The notes: generated by a model not told the origin, from the sequence alone. A DNA stretch of 38,106 bases from an uncultured Gemmiger sp. (GCA_949295035.1 CASFJO010000087.1:1-38106), one strand, 5' to 3'. Shown: positions 8,289 to 16,149, counted from the stretch's first letter. Made by a program: numbers and translations.

Positions 8289-8788
8289 TGGAACTGGGAC
8301 TGACCTTTCCCTTGCAGCGTTTTTTGCGCCAAAAGCCGCCGCCCTATGGCGCCGAAACCGACTGGCGTTTCTGCTGGGACCTGCACGTCATCGAACTGCG
8401 GGGCCGCGACTGCCTGCTGGCCGTGCACTGCCACAGCCGGTACACCTTCGTGCGCTTCGATGTGCCGAGACTGCTATGGGCCGATCTGCCCGGGCTGTTC
8501 CGTGCCGGTCTGACCGACAGCCTGAGCGCCGCCGGGTTTGGCCCGGCGCAGATCGAGGCGTATCTGCAAGCTGCCAGCGAAGTACGGATTACCCGCACCC
8601 ACGGGCGGCGGGAGGTGGCGTTCCTCAACCGGGCCTGGGAGGATGTGCTGGCGCTGGACACCTGCCTGGACACCGCCAGCGCCGCGCAGCCCATGCTGGA
8701 CTGGGCGGTGAACGCCCACCCCAGCCGTTGCGTGGGCTTTGAGGGATTGGCTCCCGCCGCGGAGCGTATCGGAGCATCGCTGAAATAA
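8288..8788 (+). CDS. DUF6933-like protein
   Basis: A 166-residue protein that begins MELGLTFPLQRFLRQK. Its central WDLHVIELRGRDCLLAVHCH resembles the W-H-x(2)-hydrophobic-R-x(2)-C-hydrophobic pattern of DUF6933 proteins, followed by FDVPRLLW and a helical half. The function of that family is unknown. The ATG overlaps the TGA of the broken phosphoesterase, implying translational coupling before the frameshift; with the reading frame lost about 200 bases earlier, coupling may now be poor. The open frame extends farther upstream but antisense to nothing known, and the overlap start is the natural one. Confidence 0.6.
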   Translation: MELGLTFPLQRFLRQKPPPYGAETDWRFCWDLHVIELRGRDCLLAVHCHSRYTFVRFDVPRLLWADLPGLFRAGLTDSLSAAGFGPAQIEAYLQAASEVRITRTHGRREVAFLNRAWEDVLALDTCLDTASAAQPMLDWAVNAHPSRCVGFEGLAPAAERIGASLK

Positions 8789-8802
8789 AAGGAGGAAACA
8801 CT

Positions 8803-9648
8803 ATGGCCATTTTGTACTTTTCCGACATTTTGAAAAAGGTGGGACTCGACCCCGCCAAGGTGCATCTGCTGCGCCATACCTTCTCCCGCAAAGACTTTCG
8901 GGAATGTTATGAAAAGGATATGGTTTTGGAATATACCCGCCAGCAGGACCTTGGATTTGGCAAGGGGCATGACTACTGGTGCATTTTCATCAGTGAGCAA
9001 GGAACACTGGCCCGGTTCTTCGGTTGCTATCGGGTGACCGGCTGGGTGCCGGACACCCCGGCCGTCATGCCCGCCGGTTTCCCCGACGCCACGGCGTTTC
9101 AGGGCCAGCGCGCCTATTTCACGCTGGAGCATCTGCCGCTCCTGGAGGAGTATGAGAACCGGCTGGTGATCGACTGGGGAAATGCCGCTATCCGGTGGCA
9201 TCAGAAGGGTACCAACGAAAAGCCGGTCAGTTACATCCTGCCCAATGAAAAGCAAGTCTTTCCGGGTTTTGAGTCTCTGGTGCTGCCCTTCGGCAAGCTG
9301 AAAAAGGCCGTCGAAGACTCTGAGGCGTATGAGTCCTGGCGCATCGCTCTGTCCTCAGTGAACGGGGTCTACCTGATCGTTGACCGGGAAAGCGGCCGTC
9401 AGTATGTGGGGTCGGCGTCCGGCCAGGATGGCCTTTGGGGGCGCTGGTGCGAATATGTCAAAACGCTGCACGGCGGGGACCAGGCATTGAAAGCCCTGCT
9501 GGTTGACGACCCGGAACGGTATTGGCAGTTTCAATTCTCCATCTTGCAGGTGTTGCCCAGGACCGCTTCTGTCAAGGAGGTTCTGGACGCGGAAAAGCTG
9601 TACAAGGACAAGCTGCTGACCCGGGAGCACGGATTGAACGAGAACTGA
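8803..9648 (+). CDS. GIY-YIG nuclease domain protein with long N-terminal domain
   Basis: A 281-residue protein. The C-terminal third has the GIY-YIG core: NGVYLIVD at 187-194, RQYVGSA at 199-205 and R214 in GLWGRW, and then a helix with an Asp/Glu-rich end (EVLDAEKLYKDKLLT) that could supply the metal-binding Glu. The N-terminal 175 residues (FSDILKKVGLDPAKVHLLRH, WCIFISEQGTLARFFGCYRV) are conserved among relatives I recall but have no named function; they probably guide the nuclease. GGAGG precedes the ATG. It is the last gene of the 7072 run, 14 bases after the DUF6933-like gene. Confidence 0.8.
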   Translation: MAILYFSDILKKVGLDPAKVHLLRHTFSRKDFRECYEKDMVLEYTRQQDLGFGKGHDYWCIFISEQGTLARFFGCYRVTGWVPDTPAVMPAGFPDATAFQGQRAYFTLEHLPLLEEYENRLVIDWGNAAIRWHQKGTNEKPVSYILPNEKQVFPGFESLVLPFGKLKKAVEDSEAYESWRIALSSVNGVYLIVDRESGRQYVGSASGQDGLWGRWCEYVKTLHGGDQALKALLVDDPERYWQFQFSILQVLPRTASVKEVLDAEKLYKDKLLTREHGLNEN

Positions 9649-9729
9649 GGGTGCGCGGGGCGTGGACTATGCCCGCAAGGCGGATCATCGGCGTCGCCGG
9701 CTGCTGTGCCGGGCCTTGCGACAAAGACA

Positions 9730-9777
9730 GATCCTCCCGCGCTGTGCCCTGGGATCGGAGCACACTGCGGGAGGATC
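9730..9777. terminator. Long inverted repeat, probable terminator
   Basis: GATCCTCCCGC (9730-9740) and GCGGGAGGATC (9767-9777) pair perfectly, with an inner GTGC/GCAC stem. It lies between the convergent GIY-YIG and MerR genes. T tracts are weak on both strands. The remaining 9649-9815 spacer shows nothing else. Confidence 0.5.
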
Positions 9778-9815
9778 TTCCCTCGCGTGCCGCCTGCCGG
9801 CGGCACTATCCTAAT

Positions 9816-10574
9816 TCACTTTGCCCAGCGCGTCACCGCGTCCCGCAGGAACTTTGCGCAGCCGGGTACCACCCGGTCATAGTAGGCGGTGAACCGCTCG
9901 TCCAGCACATACAACTGCGCGATGCCCCGGTGCTTTTTGGCCGTCAGGTCCTTCACCGTCACCGCTAGCCAGCGGCGGTGCAGCGCATACAGCTGCCGGC
10001 CCTCCTCGCTGTCCGGGGCAAGGCCCGCTTGCACTGCGGCCTCCAGCCGCCGGCGCAGCTCTGTGTCCTGGGCGTTCCAGGCGTCGTACTGCTCCTGCGT
10101 CAGCCCCATCACGCCAGCATTGGCAGCGTCCACCGCGGCGTCGCCGTATTTGGCCCGGGCCTCTTTACCGTGGGCGGCTTCGTTTTCCGCCACCCGCTTT
10201 GCTTTCAGGGCGGCAAATTTCGTTTCGTCCTTCATGGGTTCCTTCCTTTCTTCGCAGCCGATGGTCTGTTCCACCGACCGGATCAGATCTTCCAGCCGGG
10301 CCTTCTGCGCCTGCAGCGCAGCCAGATGCTGCCGCAGGGCGGCCAGCCGGTCAAAGGAGGGCGCGTCCAGACATTCCCGGATCCGGGCCAGCTCCACCCC
10401 GAGGGCCCGATAAAACAGGATGTCCTGCAGCCGGTCCACCTGGGCCGGGCCGTAGTAGCGGTAGCCGCTCTCGGCTACCCGGCCGGGCTTCAGCAGGCCA
10501 ATCTCGTCATACCAGCGCAGGGTGCGGGTGGACACCCCGGACAACCGCGACAGTTCATGGATGGAGTATTCCAT
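9816..10574 (-). CDS. MerR-family regulator with TipAS domain
   Basis: A 252-residue regulator. Residues 1-70 are a MerR winged helix-turn-helix (SIHELSRLSGVSTRTLRWYDEIGLL, then GYRYYGPAQVDRLQDILFYRALG). A dimerising coiled coil follows at 75-112. Residues 130-250 form a TipAS ligand domain (YGDAAVDAANAGVMGLTQEQYDAW; LYALHRRWLAVTVKDL; GIAQLYVLDERFTAYYD). TipAL proteins of Streptomyces bind thiopeptide antibiotics and then activate drug-resistance genes by untwisting promoters with long spacers; the ligand here is unknown. Its own promoter has the 19-bp MerR-type spacer, so it is probably autoregulated. No obvious target gene is adjacent. Confidence 0.9.
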   Translation of the reverse strand: MEYSIHELSRLSGVSTRTLRWYDEIGLLKPGRVAESGYRYYGPAQVDRLQDILFYRALGVELARIRECLDAPSFDRLAALRQHLAALQAQKARLEDLIRSVEQTIGCEERKEPMKDETKFAALKAKRVAENEAAHGKEARAKYGDAAVDAANAGVMGLTQEQYDAWNAQDTELRRRLEAAVQAGLAPDSEEGRQLYALHRRWLAVTVKDLTAKKHRGIAQLYVLDERFTAYYDRVVPGCAKFLRDAVTRWAK

Positions 10575-10597
10575 GGCACTCTCTCCCTTCTGCTCTC

Positions 10598-10628
10598 AGT
10601 GTACCAGTTGACGGTACGGCAGAGTCAA
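10598..10628 (-). promoter_or_regulatory. MerR-type promoter with 19-bp spacer
   Basis: On the minus strand TTGACT (10623-10628) and TACACT (10598-10603) are separated by 19 bp. The spacer holds an imperfect dyad, GTACC-7 bases-GGTAC. Overlong spacers with a central dyad are the hallmark of promoters activated by MerR proteins. Confidence 0.8.
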
Positions 10629-10682
10629 GAGGGAAACCGAAATATTTTTCCCAGTTTGTAAGCTATTCGCCTCCGCACCGAT

Positions 10683-11861
10683 TTACAGCCCCATCGCCTC
10701 ACTGAGCTTCTGCCCGGCGAGGCGCTTGTTTTTGTCGAAGGCGTGGCTGTAGATGTCCAGCGTGGTGCTGGGCTGGGCGTGGCCCAGCAAGCCCGCCACC
10801 GTGCGCACATCTACCCCCTGGGCGATCAGCATACTGGCGTTGGTATGCCGCAGGCTGTGCACGTTCAGGTCGTCCGGCAGGCCGTTCTCCCGCAGGATCT
10901 TCTTGAACCGGAAGGTGAAGGTGCAGGGTACCATAGGGTCGCCATTGGGTTGGCGGAACAGGTAATCTTCCTGGGTCAGCTCCCCGCCGCCCCGTTGCTC
11001 CGCCTCCCATTGGCACTCCTTTTCCCAGGCGCGCAGCAGCTTGCACAGATCTTTGGAGAGATAGACCACCCGTACCCCCGCCCGGGTCTTGGGTTCCTTG
11101 ACCAGGATGGGCTGCCGGCTCAGCTTGACCACGTTCCGCCGGATGTGCAGCGCCCGCTGCCGCCAGTCGATGTCCGACCAGCGCAGGCCGCAGGCTTCGC
11201 CCCGGCGCATCCCGGTGGCGAGGATGAGCTTGTAGTACACCTCGTATTTCAGGCTCTGGGTCTCCAGCGCCGCGATGAGCCGCTGCACCGTTTCCTCATC
11301 CGCCACCGGCCGCTCCTTGGAAACGCCCTTCTTTTTGTAGGTCCGCCAGGCGGGGTTGTGGGTGATGTATCCCGCTTCCACCGCGTCGGACAGGATGCCG
11401 CACAAGCAGGAGTGGATGCCCTCCACCGTTTTCTCCGCCAGCGGGGCACCGGTGTTTTCGTTTTTCTCCCGGCGCATGGCGTCGTAGAAATCCAGCAAGA
11501 TCTCCTTGTTGAGTTCCGTCAGCTTGTAGTGTCCGAGCGCCGGCAGGATGCGGCGGATGTCCTGCTTGTCCCGCGTCAGCGTGCTGGCCGCCAGCTTTTT
11601 CGGCGCCACCTGCTCGAGCCAGATCTCGATATATTTGGCCAAGGTGATGCTGCGGTCCACCGGCTGGCCGGGGGTGTGTTTTACCTCCTGCTCGTAGAGC
11701 ACCGCCTGCTCGTTCAGCCATTTTTGCGTCTGCTTCGCCGTCAGGCCCAGCGGCGGGTGGACGGTCTTTTGCGCCGGCTTCAACCGGTTTCCCTGATAGT
11801 CGTACCCGCGGGATACCACCAGCAGATAGCTGTTCTCGCCGCGTTTCCGGATGCTTGCCAT
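10683..11861 (-). CDS. Tyrosine recombinase (phage-type integrase) 1
   Basis: A 392-residue integrase, read from MASIRKRGENSYLL where AAAGGAG lies upstream; an earlier in-frame ATG at 11978 lacks a ribosome site. The N-terminal arm-binding domain is followed by a SAM-like core-binding domain (about 72-165) and the catalytic domain. All catalytic residues are visible: R219 (ATGMRRGEACGLRW), K258, H335 and R338 (HSLRHT), H361 (GLLGHA) and Y371 (DIYSH). It excises and integrates DNA at short att sites. It is the outermost gene of the element, next to the MerR gene, the usual position beside an att site. No flanking direct repeat was found by eye. Confidence 0.93.
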   Translation of the reverse strand: MASIRKRGENSYLLVVSRGYDYQGNRLKPAQKTVHPPLGLTAKQTQKWLNEQAVLYEQEVKHTPGQPVDRSITLAKYIEIWLEQVAPKKLAASTLTRDKQDIRRILPALGHYKLTELNKEILLDFYDAMRREKNENTGAPLAEKTVEGIHSCLCGILSDAVEAGYITHNPAWRTYKKKGVSKERPVADEETVQRLIAALETQSLKYEVYYKLILATGMRRGEACGLRWSDIDWRQRALHIRRNVVKLSRQPILVKEPKTRAGVRVVYLSKDLCKLLRAWEKECQWEAEQRGGGELTQEDYLFRQPNGDPMVPCTFTFRFKKILRENGLPDDLNVHSLRHTNASMLIAQGVDVRTVAGLLGHAQPSTTLDIYSHAFDKNKRLAGQKLSEAMGL

Positions 11862-11978
11862 ATTGACCACTCCTTTTGTGTTTTGGTACCACAAAGCATA
11901 CCGACATCTGCGACAGATAGCTATCACCAAACCCAACAAGAAACGGGACCGGTATTTTACGCATCCCGTCAACAGCAA

Positions 11979-12006
11979 CAGGGGCGGCGGTCACCCGTCG
12001 CCCCTG
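11979..12006 (-). terminator. Hairpin after integrase 2
   Basis: CAGGGGCG and CGCCCCTG form an 8-bp stem immediately downstream of the integrase 2 stop. The T tract is interrupted (TTGCTGTTG), so termination may be partial and integrase 1 may receive read-through. Confidence 0.5.
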
Positions 12007-12010
12007 TCGT

Positions 12011-13222
12011 TCAGTTTGCCGCGCTCACCCGCTGCGCTTCGCGCTGTTCCTGCTCCCATGCCTCTTGCTCCGCCGGTTCCAGCATACTCTCCAGAATAAG
12101 CGCCGCCTGCTGCTTGCTCTCCAACTGGGGATGGCAGTAGGTGCGTTCCAGGAAACTGGTGTCCGCATGGCCCAGCAGATCCGCCGCCACCTGTTTGCTG
12201 GTGTTGTTCTGCAACAGATAGGTGGCGAAGAAATGCCGCAGGGTGTGCAGGTGATACTCCGCCGGGAAGTCATTGTTCCGGTAGAGCCGGCGAAGCCGCC
12301 GGGTAAAGGAATCCGGGTGCACCGGTCCTTCGGCGGTGGAGAAGATGTAATCGTCCGGGCGGATGATCCGCCCCGCCCGCGCCTGCTCTAAAAATAACTC
12401 GCCCATGTAGTCGTGCACCAGCTCCGGGATCACCACGATGCGGGTGCGGTGGTTTTTGGTGCCGGTCTCCAGGATTCCCTGGCCCAGCACCGAGCTTCGG
12501 GAGTGCTGCACGGTCACCGCGCCGCCACCGTGCAGGTCGTTCCAGCGCAGGGCGCACAGCTCGCCCCGGCGCATCCCGGTGGCGATGGCGGTCAGATAAA
12601 ACACCCGGTAGAGCAGCGGCTCCTGCAATATGCATTGCAGCAGCTTGCGCATCTCGAACTCACTGGGGATGGGCTGCGCCTTCTTTTCCACCCGGATGCC
12701 CCGCACCCGATGGGCGGGGTTGTAGAGCAGAATGTCGTTCCGTTTCGCGTCCTCCAGCACCGCTGAGACCGTCTGGAGATACTTGCGCACCGTGGCTTCG
12801 CACAGAGGTTCTCCCCGGCGATTTTTTCGTTTGCGCAGTTCGGCGCACAGTTCTTCCAAAACCAGCGGCCGGAGTTTGTTCAGCGCGATACCGCCGATGT
12901 GGGGATAGACGACCTCCAACTGGCGTTTGTATCCCGCCAGCGTGCTGGGCTTGTAATGGGTCTGACGCGCCAGCCAGCTCTCGGCGTACTGCTCAAAGGT
13001 GGTGCGGTCGTCCTCCTCCATCCCGCAGCGGAACCGCTTCTCAAGCTTCTGGGCCTCGGCGTGGACATACTGCATCACGCTGCGCTTGGGGATCTCCCTG
13101 GGCACGTCGATGGTGCGGCTCTGCATCCGCTTTTGTCCTCCGGGGCGGTACCCGTTGCAGACAGTGATCTTGAACTTCCGTTCGCCTCTTTGTTTGATGG
13201 ATGCTATTCGACTCACCCCCAT
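12011..13222 (-). CDS. Tyrosine recombinase (phage-type integrase) 2
   Basis: A 403-residue recombinase only distantly similar to integrase 1. Catalytic residues are present: R218 (ATGMRRGELCALRW), K256 (GTKNHRTRIVVIP), H326 and R329 (HTLRHFFATYL), H352 (LLGHADTSFLE) and Y362 (RTYCHP). Its N-terminus (RIASIKQRGERKFKITVCNGY) is the AP2-like arm-binding domain. The start overlaps the stop of the RepA-like gene (TAATG), so the two are translationally coupled. Two intact integrases in one element suggest either composite integration control, as in some mobilisable and conjugative elements, or two nested insertions. Possible alternative roles are resolvase or excision specificity. Confidence 0.93.
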   Translation of the reverse strand: MGVSRIASIKQRGERKFKITVCNGYRPGGQKRMQSRTIDVPREIPKRSVMQYVHAEAQKLEKRFRCGMEEDDRTTFEQYAESWLARQTHYKPSTLAGYKRQLEVVYPHIGGIALNKLRPLVLEELCAELRKRKNRRGEPLCEATVRKYLQTVSAVLEDAKRNDILLYNPAHRVRGIRVEKKAQPIPSEFEMRKLLQCILQEPLLYRVFYLTAIATGMRRGELCALRWNDLHGGGAVTVQHSRSSVLGQGILETGTKNHRTRIVVIPELVHDYMGELFLEQARAGRIIRPDDYIFSTAEGPVHPDSFTRRLRRLYRNNDFPAEYHLHTLRHFFATYLLQNNTSKQVAADLLGHADTSFLERTYCHPQLESKQQAALILESMLEPAEQEAWEQEQREAQRVSAAN

Positions 13223-14265
13223 TACGAAGCCTGTGACGCCGGTGACGGCAGTGACAGCATATTCACCGCTGTTTCTTCCCCGGGAATGCCGTCACGACCG
13301 TCACTTCTGTCACCAAGCCAAAGCCGCAGGGTCCTTTTGCTGTTGGTACGGCTCACTTCCAGCCCGATCCCCGCTTCCGCCAACTGCCGTCCCCGGCTTT
13401 GGAGATACCGGGAAAGCTGGGCCGGCCCAAAGAGAAGGCCTTCCTTCCCCAGCTGGTCGGCCAGCTCGGTCGCAGTGCCCTGGAACGCATTTTGCCCAAG
13501 CAACTTCTGCAGCAGCATAACAAGCAGGCCAAACTGAAGCTGCTCCGGGTCGGTCGTTCGGTTCCAGCGGCAATCGTCAAACTCCAGTGTTTCCTCCTGG
13601 TCTTCAATGTCCCGCCCGGTCGCGGTAAGCACCGCCACATTCTCCTGCCGTTTGGGCCGCACCAGGATCAAGGTACCGTCCGCCGCGCCAGTCAGTCCAT
13701 TCGTGCCGGACAGCCGGTTGAACGGATCCTCGTCCGGCAGCTTGCGCAGATGATGGATCGCCAACAGACAAACGTGGTAGCGGTCGGCAATACTCTTGAG
13801 CGCTGCCGCATCCTGATAATCCGAACCATAGGACATCCCGCTGCCGGACATACAGCGCACCTTTTGCAGAGTGTCCAGAATGACCAGACGGATACCCGGA
13901 TGCTCGTCCAGCGTGTGCTCCAACTGCTGCTCCAGCCCTTGCCCGACAGGCAGCGCCTGCCCGCAGAGGTAAAGCCCGGAAGGAGCGGTTTTGGTAAGGC
14001 GCAGCGCACGGGAATGCAGCCGCTGGGGGCCGTCCTCCAGCGCCAGATAGAGCACCTCACTTTGGCGGGTCGCACGGCCGAGGAAGGACGTGCCGCCGCA
14101 CACCGCCAGACAGAGCTGCAGTGCCAGCCAGCTTTTTCCCACCTTGGGCGAACCGCCTAAAATGTACAACCCCGGCGCGAGCAGCCCTTCCACGATGAAG
14201 TCCACCGGTTCCACGGGCTGCTCAAACAATGTTTGCATCGTATACAAATTCAAGTCTTGGGTCAT
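13222..14265 (-). CDS. RepA-like RecA-fold ATPase (replicative helicase type)
   Basis: A 347-residue ATPase with Walker A GGSPKVGKS (37-45), Walker B LVILD (127-131), and an LLAIHHLRK motif (168-175) typical of the hexameric RepA helicase/AAA_25 group. A winged-helix-like C-terminal part follows (LLQKLLGQNAFQGTATELADQLGKEG). RSF1010 RepA is the model: a ring helicase that opens an iteron origin. Here it is the first gene of the mobile-element operon. It is preceded by GAGG before the ATG and, 480-740 bases upstream, by tandem repeats and motif clusters that could be its origin. It probably supports autonomous or rolling replication after excision. A regulatory ATPase role cannot be excluded. 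Confidence 0.8.
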   Translation of the reverse strand: MTQDLNLYTMQTLFEQPVEPVDFIVEGLLAPGLYILGGSPKVGKSWLALQLCLAVCGGTSFLGRATRQSEVLYLALEDGPQRLHSRALRLTKTAPSGLYLCGQALPVGQGLEQQLEHTLDEHPGIRLVILDTLQKVRCMSGSGMSYGSDYQDAAALKSIADRYHVCLLAIHHLRKLPDEDPFNRLSGTNGLTGAADGTLILVRPKRQENVAVLTATGRDIEDQEETLEFDDCRWNRTTDPEQLQFGLLVMLLQKLLGQNAFQGTATELADQLGKEGLLFGPAQLSRYLQSRGRQLAEAGIGLEVSRTNSKRTLRLWLGDRSDGRDGIPGEETAVNMLSLPSPASQAS

Positions 14266-14434
14266 CGCAACATCCTCTCTATTTTGTCCTTTGGTGCTTT
14301 ACGAACGTGATAATTGTTCTCTTTCACATTCCTCCTTGTGAATGTTTTTATTTTGAAGAAGAAGGGCGTCGAAATTGAACTTGTAACGCCTTGTCTTCAA
14401 AATCGGGATTGGATCATCCGACCTGCCTGGTCGC

Positions 14435-14575
14435 CGGCCCGGAGCTCCCCGCACGGCGGGTCTTTATCGGACAGTGCCGCGAGGGCACGGGCAAGCTCGC
14501 CCGGCAGGGGTTTGGGTTCTCCCAAGGGGAAAGGCGTTTGGATATCCAAACGCTATGCTAGCAAAATCAGTCACC
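14435..14575. other. Hairpin-rich region with 20-bp palindrome, candidate oriT
   Basis: Several short hairpins occur in series (for example TTGGG-TTCT-CCCAA). They lead to a perfect 20-bp palindrome, GCGTTTGGATATCCAAACGC, at 14534-14553, directly followed by TATGCTAGCAAAATCAG. A hairpin next to a conserved nick strand is the general layout of transfer origins, and the CTAGCAAAAT-like flank reminds me of Tn1549-type elements. No relaxase is encoded nearby, so transfer would need one in trans. This is inference from layout. Confidence 0.4.
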
Positions 14576-14748
14576 CGCCGGGAGAGATGTTTTGATACGC
14601 AAACTTCCTCCAATACCCCTTATAAGCATAGCAGATGTAAAGTACTATAATCAGGATTTTAAGCCAGGTTCATCATTTCTCCGAGACACTTTTCTCAGCT
14701 TGTTTCAGCCGAAGATCGTACTGATATTATTTTGCTGGAAGCAGCAAT

Positions 14749-14886
14749 GGGTTCCTTATGTAGGATTCCTTGTACCAAGTCCAGCAGTATTTCAGGGTTC
14801 CTTATGTAGGGTTCCTTACACCGGGTCCGGCGGCTTTCCAGGGTTCCTTATGTAGGATTCCTTGTGCCGGGTCCAGCGGCTTTTCA
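14749..14886 (+). repeat. Three 46-bp tandem repeats (iteron-like)
   Basis: Units at 14749-14794, 14795-14840 and 14841-14886 each start GGGTTCCTTATGTAGG and repeat a GGRTTCCTT core at base 15, giving six cores. Units 1 and 2 differ at about 10 of 46 bases. 46 is not a multiple of three, and no convincing ORF spans them, so they are not protein repeats. They lie upstream of the RepA-like gene and suit initiator binding sites. Confidence 0.85.
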
Positions 14887-14934
14887 GGGGTTCTGCAGAA
14901 AGGGGGTAATGAGAAAAGAACTGCTTGGTCTGTA

Positions 14935-15000
14935 GTGGATTGCCACATGGCAATCCACTTTTACGCTGCTGTGGATAGCCGGTAATCCATGTGGATTACC
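14935..15000. promoter_or_regulatory. Cluster of five GTGGATTRCC-type sites
   Basis: The 10-base motif occurs at 14935 (+), 14949-14958 (-), 14971 (+, GTGGATAGCC), 14981-14990 (-, one mismatch) and 14991 (+). Two pairs make perfect hairpins with 4-base loops. Alternating dense sites suggest integrase arm sites, excisionase sites or a replication initiator site. Nothing else is recognisable between 15001 and 15189. Confidence 0.7.
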
Positions 15001-15189
15001 AACAACACGCCCGGCCCCTTCCGAACGCCTACTTTTGTACCGCAGTTTCATAATAAAGGTCAAATCTGTCAGATCATCATGCAAGGTTTGAGAAAAAAGT
15101 TCTCACAAAAAACGCGATACTATTTCGGCATTTTGACATTTTGCTCTGCCGGTCCATTTTGCGCCGGTATGTGTCTTCCCGGCTTATCC

Positions 15190-15218
15190 TTGCCAAGCGA
15201 GGTGTTCCGTACTACACT
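15190..15218 (+). promoter_or_regulatory. Promoter of the YaiI-like gene
   Basis: TTGCCA (15190-15195) and TACACT (15213-15218) are 17 bp apart, about 37 bases before the start. Confidence 0.65.
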
Positions 15219-15254
15219 AAATGGTAGAGAGAAAAACGTGGAAGGAGGCGGGCC

Positions 15255-15701
15255 ATGCCCACGGTATTGATCGACGCAGACGGCTGCCCGGTGGTGGATC
15301 TGACCATCCGCCTGTGCAAAGGCCATGGGGTAGCGGTGCTCATCCTCTGCGACACCGCCCACCGCATCGAGCGGGAGGGCGCCGAGACGCTGGTGTTCGA
15401 CAAAGGCGCAGACAGCGTGGACTTTGCCCTGGTCAACCGGGTGCGTCCCGGGGACATCGTGGTGACCCAGGACTACGGCCTCGCCAGCATGTGCCTGGCC
15501 CGCCGGGCCCGGGTGCTGAACCAGAACGGCCTGGAATACACCGCCGACAACATCGACGCGCTGCTGGAACGCCGCTGGCAGAACAAAAAGCTCCTTCGGG
15601 CCGGCAAGCACCCAAAGGGGCCCGCCAGGCGCACGAAGGAGCAGGATGAAGCGTTTGCGAAATCGTTGAGAAGACTGTTGGAAGGGAATGTGCTATTATA
15701 G
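15255..15701 (+). CDS. YaiI/YqxD family protein (UPF0178)
   Basis: A 148-residue protein that begins with VLIDADGCPVVDLTIRLC. It also has LILCDTAHRIE, FDKGADSVDFALVNRVRPGDIVVTQDYGLASMCLA, and a C-terminal RRTKEQDEAFAKSLRRLL. This is the complete UPF0178 pattern, a PIN-like fold with clustered acidic residues (D7, D9 and others) that suggests a metal-dependent nuclease, although no activity is established. GGAAGGAGG gives an excellent ribosome site before the ATG. The gene sits just outside the mobile element and ends with TAG. It is probably monocistronic. Confidence 0.92.
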   Translation: MPTVLIDADGCPVVDLTIRLCKGHGVAVLILCDTAHRIEREGAETLVFDKGADSVDFALVNRVRPGDIVVTQDYGLASMCLARRARVLNQNGLEYTADNIDALLERRWQNKKLLRAGKHPKGPARRTKEQDEAFAKSLRRLLEGNVLL

Positions 15702-15762
15702 ATCCTGTTAAAAGAGGTGTCTCTCTCGAAGGATCACAATACCCCAATTGTTTAAAACAAAC

Positions 15763-15864
15763 TTAGGCAGCAGAATAATCCACACGTTTTCTGGTCTTAT
15801 GATTACTCTTCAGTGGTGTACCCATGTTATAGTAGCCACAGCCTCTCTTGTCTCCACAAAAAGT
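15763..15864 (-). pseudogene. In-frame coding-like extension beyond a TAG stop
   Basis: Directly after the TAG of the small protein, the same frame reads TFCGDKRGCGYYN and then GTPLKSNHKTRKRVDYSAA before TAA. The composition (paired Cys, basic TRKRVDY end) looks like a structured protein tail rather than random sequence. It is either the severed C-terminus of a longer gene or a separate short ORF from the internal ATG. The 15702-15762 spacer shows nothing further. Confidence 0.35.
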
Positions 15865-16149
15865 CTAGTTGTCTTCGATGACAATATCACTATCGTCCAT
15901 TAACGACAGCTGAACAGTGCCATCAGAGAATTCTTCCTCTCGTCCAGTGTATTTAATAAAATAGAACGGCAATATTTCCTTGAAGATCTCTGGACAAGGT
16001 ATTGTTTTTAATTCTGTAACCGTATGTGAAACAAAGCACATTAGCTCTCTTTTTTGCTCTTCGCTCAGTTCACGATAAAGTTCGCGCCAACGATCGGTAG
16101 TTCCATTTTCCTCGAAATGATAGCGGAACATAATTAAGTCACGCGGCAT
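15865..16149 (-). CDS. Small acidic protein of unknown function, possibly a fragment
   Basis: I do not recognise this 94-residue frame (MPRDLIMFRYHFEENGTTDRW; LYRELSEEQKRELMCFVSHTVTELKTIPCPEIF; LPFYFIKY; then an acidic tail). It reads as a real helical protein and is markedly AT-richer than its neighbours. No ribosome site precedes the ATG at 16149 or the next one. The frame stays open upstream but there overlaps the AlkZ-related gene antisense, so the true N-terminus may be lost. The frame ends at a TAG, and the same frame continues beyond it for 33 codons that also look coding (see 15763-15864). Confidence 0.45.
   Translation of the reverse strand: MPRDLIMFRYHFEENGTTDRWRELYRELSEEQKRELMCFVSHTVTELKTIPCPEIFKEILPFYFIKYTGREEEFSDGTVQLSLMDDSDIVIEDN

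Noticed and set aside
14592-14855. 87-codon ORF across the iteron-like repeats
   Set aside because: Starts with TTG, no motif, and the repeat unit is not a multiple of three, so the translation does not repeat.
14749-14886. CRISPR array
   Set aside because: The repeats are contiguous 46-bp units without unique spacers, and no cas genes are present.
10600-15240. Direct repeats marking att sites of the mobile element
   Set aside because: No repeat longer than chance was visible by eye between the two flanks.
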